Assembly (NCBI GenBank): GCA_037126765.1
Contig: JBBCBC010000033.1
Span: 11,174,085 to 11,238,084 of the forward strand
Direction of reading: 5' to 3'
Length of the DNA stretch: 64,000 nucleotides
Origin: Stenogyne calaminthoides
Lineage: Eukaryota; Streptophyta; Magnoliopsida; Lamiales; Lamiaceae
Of this stretch, positions 57,498 to 64,000 are shown one piece after another. The notes beneath the pieces were generated by a model that made no database searches, was not told the DNA's origin, and was given only the letters and a program-made list of their open reading frames with translations. Both the position numbers and the translations under genes were made by a program. Position 1 is the stretch's first letter, and every line of letters starts with the position of its first letter.

Positions 57498-58466
57498 ATA
57501 CTCCCCCATTTTTGAGATCCTTGTCCCCAAGAATCTAAATCGAGTACAACATATAAAAGTTGCATATAGATTGCATATTTTTGTATAATTTCCTAGTAGA
57601 CCATTCTCACCATGACCCCATGAAAGAACTTGTGATTTTGAATAGTGCAGTACAGTAACTCCCGAAGCTGTGCTCGAACCTGATGCATTTACAAACCTTG
57701 GAGTAGCAACAACGTAATAATAATTGTTAACATTTTGATCTATAATTACCAAGAATGAGTAAGATCTACCCACATGGATATCCTTTGCAACTTTTATAGG
57801 CTTCGCAGTCCAATGAAAATACTCAACATCCCAATATGTAATACCACCCCTGATATAATTTTCCACATAATATGCATATTTTTCTGAGCTTCCCTGTACA
57901 ATATCACTTCTTGATTTAGCAACCCCAAAACTTCTAAATATCTGAACTATCTCTTCATCTGCAACCTTTCCAACACCAAACTCAAGCGATATCAAACTAA
58001 TAAAATCAACAACTCGGCTAATCAACCTAACTAATCCATAAACATCACAGCCAGCTAGATACACCACTTCTACAATAGGCAATGGCTTCTTATCCTTTCC
58101 CATCACAATAACACCCCCAACCAGATTTCCATATCTACTGCTACTACCGAATTCACCAAGCAACTCACCATTCCCTTGTTCAACAACACTCCTGATACAA
58201 GTTCCTCCACAGTATTCATTCCTTCCACTATCAACAAGTCCAATAAGAACTAAATTTGCAGTTGAAAGTATCATTGAGGATCCCTTAATAACTACTAAAT
58301 TTCTAGCTTCAAGAAAAGAAGTTGAGACAGTTGCCTCACCTTCCGAAAACTCACTTCCGGAATTAACAAGTTTAATCAAGCTTGTATGATCCTCGAGTTC
58401 CACCAATTCCAAAGAACTTTTAAATTTAAATCGACCGATCTTGAATGTGTTGCTTGATTCTTTCAT
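57282..58466 (-). CDS. Element E second ORF, unknown 394-aa product with acidic repeats
   Basis: A clean 394-codon frame overlapping the end of the Gag frame by 41 nt in a different frame. N-terminal half is mixed alpha/beta-like with hydrophobic runs (LVVIKGSSMILSTANLVLIG, YGLVRLISRVVDFISLISLE); the middle is Tyr- and aromatic-rich (GGITYWDVEYFHWTAKPIKV, NNYYYVVATPRFVNASGSS). The last ~72 codons lie inside the 3' LTR and encode tandem 20-residue acidic repeats (LNEEGSLRLEEVEESGA), matching its 60-bp units. No protease, RT, integrase or zinc-finger motif is visible. Intactness within a degraded element is notable. Confidence 0.65.
   Translation of the reverse strand: MKESSNTFKIGRFKFKSSLELVELEDHTSLIKLVNSGSEFSEGEATVSTSFLEARNLVVIKGSSMILSTANLVLIGLVDSGRNEYCGGTCIRSVVEQGNGELLGEFGSSSRYGNLVGGVIVMGKDKKPLPIVEVVYLAGCDVYGLVRLISRVVDFISLISLEFGVGKVADEEIVQIFRSFGVAKSRSDIVQGSSEKYAYYVENYIRGGITYWDVEYFHWTAKPIKVAKDIHVGRSYSFLVIIDQNVNNYYYVVATPRFVNASGSSTASGVTVLHYSKSQVLSWGHGENGLLGNYTKICNLYATFICCTRFRFLGTRISKMGEYCHDHELGTKGEIELGFLVSVEKRGFEYISLNEEDSLRLEEAEESGAQVYLNEEGSLRLEEVEESGAKVSLE
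57498..57514 (-). promoter_or_regulatory. Polypurine tract of element E
   Basis: The minus strand reads 'caaaaatgggggagtat' directly before the 3' LTR start. Confidence 0.8.
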
Positions 58467-59434
58467 AGTCTTGTTCTAATCCCACTCTAATTTCTTCCAA
58501 AACCTCATCAACAACAACAATATCAAAGTCATCATGATAGCGACTCAGACCAGAAGTAGCTGATGCAATCAAATGAATCTGACCATATTTTTCTTTGTGA
58601 AACTTCAAAAGACAATTCAAAAGGTATGCCTCACATTCACTAGGTTGAAACCCTTTGGATGCCTCCAAAACATCTTGGGATTCACTAATTAGCAAACCTT
58701 CTAATTGAGGAGTACTCTGATAGTCCTCAGATTTCAATGCTATCAAATACAAGAGAATCTGGATTTCTTCCAACTGAAAAGGAGAAAGTTCAGTATCAGA
58801 ATCCTTTGTCATTTCAATATAAGATAATTCATTTTCTTCAATAGTTATCTTTTTAGTGATGGCTTCAATAGTTTCCAAATACTTCCTTCCTAGCTCAATT
58901 GTTTGTTGCAAGGTGGTCGGTTCAAACATTGTGATGAAAGCTTGTGATTCTTCAGTGAGCCCACTAATAAAACTAGCAACAAAATATTCTTCAGAAAAAT
59001 TCCATGTTGTTCAATAGTAGCAACTCAACCTTCAAATCTACAAATCTTTCTACATAATCTGAGTAAGAACCACTGTGCCTTAATTTATCAAATTCTGAAT
59101 TAATTTTAGCTTCATTTCATTCATCAAATCTAGCAGATAACACTTCTAAAAATTGTTGTCATGTAATATCTACTTGATTTAGCCTGGAATTTTGACACCA
59201 ATGTGTTGCCTTACCCTCAAAGTGCACACACGCTAGTGTGATTTTTTGTGAATCCATTATATCAGGAATACATTTAAAATACCCATTGCATTTGAGGATC
59301 CAAAGCCTAAGACGAGTACCATCAAAATGGGGAAAATCGACTTTAGGTAAGGGGTTCATAGCTTGAATACCTTGAAACCTTTTTCCAATTGCAGTTCTCG
59401 AATCATCAATTAAATCGCCTTCATGGAAGATCAT
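58426..59434 (-). pseudogene. gag: Element E Gag, broken
   Basis: ATG candidates at 59434 or upstream; the frame actually runs out of the LTR through the primer site. Capsid blocks: MNPLPKVDFPHFDGTRLRLW, KITLACVHFEGKATHWCQ, then, past stops near 59160, FDKLRHSGSYSDYVERFVDL and FISGLTEESQAFITMFEPTT (frameshift between), ending LQQTIELGRKYLETIEAITK, the usual end of a Gypsy retrotransposon-gag domain. A Glu/Asp-rich tail (58426-58840) follows where a zinc knuckle would be expected; none is seen. Confidence 0.8.
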
Positions 59435-59486
59435 TTCCACCTTGAGCCGTTGATTAGGCTCATAACCCACAACCCGAGAATAGTTC

Positions 59487-59498
59487 GCTCTAATACCA
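59487..59498 (-). promoter_or_regulatory. Primer binding site of element E
   Basis: The minus strand reads TGGTATTAGAGC two bases after the LTR end, one mismatch from the initiator-tRNA complement TGGTATCAGAGC. Confidence 0.85.
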
Positions 59499-59500
59499 AT

Positions 59501-60387
59501 TGTAGTGATCCCAGCACTACCAACACTATAATCCATATTTTTTGTATAATTTTCTGGAAATAAGAAGGTAAATTGCATATAGAGGAAAATAGTAAGAGAT
59601 CGAGAGATAAAGATTTGAAGAAATTGGGAGAGAGAGAATTAGATAGGAAGAGAGGTAGTTAGAGGAGATAGAATATTGTAAATTTTTCTGATATCTCATT
59701 CATCGGCCGCAGACCATATTTGTAACAAACAGTGGGGTCCACACACAGATGGATATTCCTTAGGTAATTTAAATGCATAATTAAAATAGATAATGATTGG
59801 GCCTAAGCCCCCTCTTCAATCTTTTTAAATTTGGTCATTCTAAATGTTTGGGCCCATCTCGAGAAGCCCAAGCATTTCCTCATTCGAATAACTCCCCTCG
59901 GGAGGATTTGGCTTCAGTGCATTCTTCTCGCTTCGGATAAATCCACCGGGAGGATTTGGCTCGGTAGCGCTTCTAGCTTCGGATAAATCCACTTCGGGAG
60001 GTTTTGGACTCGGTAAGATTCTTCTCCATCGAGATAAATCCACTCGGGAGGTTTTGACTCGAGCGCATTCTTCTCGCTTCGGATAAATCCACTCGGGAGG
60101 TTTTTGGACTCGATTCTCCTCGCTCGAGATAAACTTGCCCAACTCTTCGGCTTCCTCTAACACAGAGCCCTCCTTCATTCAGACTAACATGGCGCCCGAC
60201 TCTTCAACTTCCTCTAACCCAGGCGAGCCCTCCTCATTCGAGATAAACTGGCGCCCGACTCTTCAGCTTCCTCTAACCTGAGCGAGCCCCCCTCATTCAG
60301 ACTAATGTACTCGAAACCCCTCTTCTCCACTGACACCGAAAACCCCAATTCTATTTCTCCTTTCGTTCCCAACTCATGATCATGACA
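59501..60387 (-). repeat. 5' LTR of element E
   Basis: 887 bp, the partner of 56603-57497. It carries the same 48-bp and 60-bp arrays, but with CG retained at many sites and local indels. It is followed on the minus strand by the primer site and abutted at its outer end by the 144-bp direct repeat. Confidence 0.88.
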
Positions 60388-60531
60388 TAATCGTGTTGCT
60401 ACTAAGCACGATTGCGTATCCGCTCGATTGTTGTTCTCCTTCGCTCTCCGTAAAAAGGTAATTTATCTTCGTAAGCCCTAAATTTGGAGTTCTTAATTTG
60501 ATCAAAGCCCTAACTTGAAAATCTCCTAATT
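60388..60531 (+). repeat. 144-bp direct repeat, right flank of element E
   Basis: Begins directly at the LTR edge with 'taatcgtgttgctactaagc' and matches 56459-56596 without differences, then diverges within the last ~6 bases (ctaattt against taaatt). Confidence 0.9.
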
Positions 60532-61789
60532 TAATTTTCTTTTTAAACTCGAACCCGCACGCAATATTCAATTTTCTCATCATTTTATTATATAATTTTG
60601 GTATGATTTTACATCTTCTCTAGTTATAGATGGTTTCAACATGAATATAGTATATTTGACAATAGTTGGTTAGCTAGAGATTGTTGGGTATTGGATATGA
60701 AGTGAGAAAAGAAGACAAAATAATTGGAAGCTGAATATGGATATGATATTGGAATCACTATGAATTGAAAAGCTCGTGCAGTAAGGCTTTTCTGATTACA
60801 CTCTTTTGTGTATTTTTTGGTTCTGCTCATTTGATTCCAGATTACATAAATTTATAGGCTAAACATCATTAATGAATAACTAATGTGGTCAAGGTTAATT
60901 GAACAGCCTTACACTTTCCTATGGATAAATTCCAAATGAAGTTGAGAAGCCATACATGAACCAGTAATTATGATTACAAATTAATTCTTCAATAGAGATT
61001 GGACTGCTACCCATGGTTCTGAAAGTAAACAAAAACAAAGGGTAGAAATAAAGCAAAAATGAAGGAGCTGAAATTTTATTGTATAATTAATTGTTTTAGC
61101 TCGAAATATGATTAGTTCATGGAAGAAATTACTTGTTGGAACTAAGAAAATCTTCCTACATATGTAAGTGCTCTGTTTTATGAAATTTCGTGGAATTTTC
61201 CAGTTGGTTTTGATAATTACATAGTAGTTTAAATTTTTATTACCTTAAGTTATATTATTTTTGTATTGTTTTTCCGATGTCCACATAAATTTTATGCTAC
61301 AGGAAATGGATTTTCCAGGCCAGTAGCGGCAACTGGCCCTGGTATCCAGAGTTGCAGCCTTTTACCATAGGCCTGAATCGAAGAAAATAATATGTGTTCA
61401 ATGAGGTACATAGAAGAAACAACTTCGATTTGGTACCAGGAAGGCTAAAGTTGTAGGAAGAGGATGGGGTTTTATGGGAGGGCAAGGTTTGAGTTTATCG
61501 GATTTCATGATGGTCATGACAATGCACTTCATTTATGTCATTATAAATTGAGGATAGATGTTACACTCGTCGGTATGAATTCGACCAATATATTTTAGCG
61601 ACTTCATTTTTTATATATGTCAGTTACCGATAAATTTAATGAATTCCACATCTGAAGGATAGATTTATAGTTTATACAACTTTCAAGTCGATTTTATTTC
61701 TCGTTTCAATTTTTCGAATCCAATATATTTTTTGCCTCTTCCGCAAAAGTAATAAGAATGACAATTTTACAGCTTGTTTAAACTCCCAA
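60532..61789. other. AT-rich DNA, possible decayed exon
   Basis: No supported gene. At 61297-61303 'atgctacag' resembles a 3' splice site and ~170 bp of GC-richer sequence follows (NGFSRPVAATGPGIQSCSLL on the plus strand), with stops in every frame. Together with the UTR-like 144-bp repeat this could be the shell of a host gene whose intron took element E, but this is weak. Confidence 0.35.
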
Positions 61790-62130
61790 ACACCCTTTCA
61801 GATTTTCTAACCAATTATCTACTATCAATTCTTTAACCTCGACCAGATACACAATCTCAGTTTTAATGTTTCTGCCTCTTCCGCAAAATCCGGAGTAACC
61901 CCATTAAATTTTAGATTGTTGCGGATGTTCCATATGGACCATCCTCCAAAAAGAATATTTTGCCTCTTCTTTAGATATGCCAAAGTCTCGTCTTCTTATA
62001 TTGTCCTTCGTTGCCAAACATTGTTTCAGATTTTTTCAAGCTATTGTTGTAACTCTTTTCGGAGCATAATATCGACACAACCACCTAAACGCTTTTTCTC
62101 TATTTATTGCTTCACCTCTGTCGGTTGTTG
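61790..62130 (-). pseudogene. LINE-type remnant (minus strand)
   Basis: Minus-strand pieces LATKDNIRRRDFGISKEEAK and, in a neighbouring frame, WSIWNIRNNLKFNGVTPDFA resemble the cysteine-poor C-terminal region downstream of RT in plant non-LTR retrotransposons (zf-RVT neighbourhood: 'LPTRDNLRRRG', 'WSIWKERNR'). Frameshifts separate them. Too short for lineage assignment. Confidence 0.4.
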
Positions 62131-62499
62131 TCTTTTCACCAGATTGTTGTAGGCAGTGCTCGTCGAGTAAGATCCATTTGTGGAAATTTTTCAACTCCAA
62201 GTGTCCTCCCTTTTTCTTGCACTAATTTGTATCTGTCAATAAGAACCAAAAGCTCATCAAAAAGCATTTGTACTCCAAGTTAAGTTCCTTCCCAATTCCA
62301 CTCCCACACAAAACTAAAATTAAAAGTCCCATTTTTTTTAAAAAATATCCTCACCCGCCCAAATATCTGTCCAAAAGTCTCAAAAACGTTGTTTCTCTTT
62401 TCATTTGATTTTCTGAGCACGTAAGCTGCATGTATTGACTGGAAGTAGGGACTTGTCATGAAGGACACCATTCGACTTGTTGGATCAATATGACAACGT

Positions 62500-63110
62500 A
62501 TTTCGTTTTATATTTTCATACTTGCTATAATGATGAAGCAACGCAGTAACTGTATCATGAATCTTTCCAAAGAGACCACGACTTGCAGCAGCAACTGCAG
62601 GTGAATCGACTCCATTAATAAACTCTAATGCCCGTTGTATCTCCATTAGTAACGCCAGTTATTTTCGCCTGATCAATTATATCCTGAAATATTCTCTATT
62701 CTTCAAGTAAAACCTCCTCTGCAAGCCTCAGTTCCCGAAAACTCTTTAAGCATCACCACACTCCCACCCTTTGAAATCCCCACCGAAAACTCTTTAAGCA
62801 TCACCACACTCCCACCCTTTGAAATCCCCACCGAAAACTCTTTAAGCATCACCACACTCCCACCCTTCGAAATCCCCAACTCAATGAGGAATTAGAATCT
62901 CTTAAAGATAGATCATAGACACGAAAATGTCATGGAAAATGACTAAGAAAGTAACTTATTGCTAAGGCAATAAAAGCGACAAATCAGGAAATAAACAAAC
63001 CTCACTCCTAAGGAAAATAAGTGAATCTCATCTGCCTCAATAACCTTGCGAACAATTTTCAACCCTAATTCATCTATTTCTCTCCAAGGTCATTGTTGGA
63101 AACGATGGGA
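62500..63110 (-). pseudogene. Exon-like coding scraps of an unrecognised gene (minus strand)
   Basis: On the minus strand: WREIDELGLKIVRKVIEADE (about 63090-63020), then after ~120 bp GISKGGSVVMLKEFSV repeated three times (62878-62735), then LRLAEEVLLEE, a stop, RIFQDIIDQAKITGVTNGDT, and in another frame RALEFINGVDSPAVAAASRG then LFGKIHDTVTALLHHYSKYE. The even composition and splice-like gap suggest exons of a degraded plant gene. Family not recognised. Confidence 0.4.
62735..62878 (-). repeat. Triplicated 48-bp in-frame unit
   Basis: Three head-to-tail copies (62735-62782, 62783-62830, 62831-62878), differing at one position near the end of the third (ttcgaa against tttgaa). On the minus strand each encodes 16 residues, GISKGGSVVMLKEFSV, so the triplication keeps the frame. 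Confidence 0.95.
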
Positions 63111-64000
63111 GAAGATTCGGAATCCCAACCATCTACATGATAGTCGTCCTTTACGCCTCCGCCCGCCGCGCACTCTTCCAGAAAAACCCACGATTCTCAG
63201 ATAACTTGGATGAACTAGTACTTTTTTTTATAACTTTGATTATATTTAATAAATGTTTTAATTTAAAAATAAATATACATAATTTTTAATTATTTTAAGT
63301 TAAAAAGGACAATTTTGTCAATTCATATTTATTAATTTAATATATAATTAGGGCGATGTAGTACGATTGCAATTTACACAGTACGAACGCACTAAGACGA
63401 AAGACGAACATTTAAAAAAGATTTCATGCGATCCAACGATAATTAAGGGACTTCCTGACATTAGGGAGGGCGAAACATTTCCTGATAGTAGAACATTCCT
63501 ACTTACATTGAATTGTACTCCCGCTGTTAGCCTGAAAAAAAAGTGTTGAAGAACACACACTTTGCAATCTACAAATTCAGTCACCTACCAATTATATATA
63601 TTTCAAAATATAAAAAAATAACATCGGACTTAGGAGATCTATTTTCAGAAAACTTAGATGATAATCGAAGTGAAGCATCATGTGATTTATAGACCCTAAT
63701 CCCGCATATTAGGCGGAGTCTTTTCTTATTAGATCCACCAAAAAATATTTCAATGGTGGCCTTGAGGATAAGCGAAACGAACGCCTTAAGGCCTACCTTT
63801 TCTCTTATTAGAATAAAAAGAACAAATCTCTCTTATATCTAATTCAGAGTTTTCCTATAACTACGTCATACTATCCAAAAGCCATATTTTCATTTTCTAA
63901 TTTTTCTAAAAATTCTGAATTTTGTAATCCATTTAGGAAAGTTGCATATTAGTTCTGAAAAAAGGAATGGTTATAACAAGTCACGTATTAGTTCTAGAAA
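63111..64000. other. Terminal region, no gene recognised
   Basis: AT-rich; holds the right-hand 44-bp inverted repeat partner. Small ORFs at 63348-63584 are on both strands and look fortuitous. Confidence 0.55.
63449..63492 (-). repeat. 44-bp inverted-repeat partner (right)
   Basis: Reverse complement matches 56137-56180 at 38 of 44 positions without gaps. Confidence 0.7.

Larger units (their letters stand above)
56603..60387 (-). mobile_element. Element E: minus-strand non-autonomous gag-bearing LTR element
   Basis: LTRs at 59501-60387 (5', in element orientation) and 56603-57497 (3'). Primer site at 59487-59498 and polypurine tract at 57498-57514, both on the minus strand and correctly placed. 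The 2-kb internal region encodes Gag and one unrecognised ORF but no protease, RT or integrase, as in TR-GAG-type elements, so movement would depend on a partner. Gag wording (LPKVDFPHFDGTRLRLWI) points to the Gypsy superfamily. Both LTRs hold tandem 48-bp and 60-bp arrays. Confidence 0.85.

Noticed and set aside
61300..61600. Intact host gene exon after element E
   Set aside because: Stops in all plus frames within short distance; only splice-like and composition hints.
1..64000. Endogenous pararetrovirus (caulimovirus-type) sequence
   Set aside because: All RT genes are linked to integrase and LTRs; no movement protein or coat-protein signature was seen.

Overview
This window looks like heterochromatic, repeat-dominated nuclear DNA of a flowering plant, most likely a eudicot. 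The background is AT-rich. LTR retrotransposons of both plant superfamilies (Ty1/Copia and Ty3/Gypsy) are nested in each other, several primer sites match the usual initiator-Met tRNA type, and tRNA-derived SINE-like heads are present. No intact host gene was recognised. Almost every coding region is a retroelement open frame broken by stops and frameshifts, so the window is best read as a stratigraphy of insertions.

Layout. 2-2055: probable complete LTR of a Sirevirus-like Copia element. 2056-9415: Copia element F (leader, gag, protease, integrase, RT, RNase H, 3' LTR). 9416-9929: minus-strand Gypsy-type gag scrap. 9930-17258: Copia element A, 3' two-thirds, split by two solo LTRs (10604-12445 on the minus strand; 13541-15155 on the plus strand), each with a perfect 5-bp target duplication. 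17259-18023: inverted integrase piece fused to the 3' end of a C-type element. 18024-35644: Sirevirus-like Copia element C with both LTRs, gag, protease, integrase, RT/RNase H and a long extra ORF after RNase H. Element C is interrupted at 23832-28273 by element B, an internally deleted relative of A. 35645-37353: spacer ending in a (TA)n microsatellite. 37354-51816: Gypsy element D of the Tat type (dual RNase H), inserted in the (TA)n, with a sense mini-ORF and a spliced, TATA-driven antisense gene between pol and the 3' LTR. 51817-56458: gene-poor AT-rich DNA with SINE-like pieces. 56459-60531: minus-strand non-autonomous gag element E, directly flanked by two copies of a ~144-bp sequence. 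60532-64000: AT-rich DNA with a LINE remnant, exon-like coding scraps and a triplicated 48-bp unit.

How the parts work together. Gag, protease, integrase and RT/RNase H are the usual retrotransposon replication machinery, but none of the autonomous elements here has an uninterrupted gag-pol, so all are probably immobile relics. The most unusual content is the extra coding capacity outside gag-pol: the antisense gene of D (47322-50245) with a candidate TATA box and at least two frame-consistent introns; the ~1,080-codon ORF of C (30785-34031), which starts just after a 5'-UTR intron-like structure; and the 394-codon ORF of E, whose end runs into its own LTR and encodes tandem acidic repeats. 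E also has a flanking duplication about 30 times longer than the normal 4-6 bp.

Limits: all calls come from reading the sequence and six-frame translations by eye. Family names beyond Copia/Gypsy, the splice sites and the domain names need similarity searches and transcript data.
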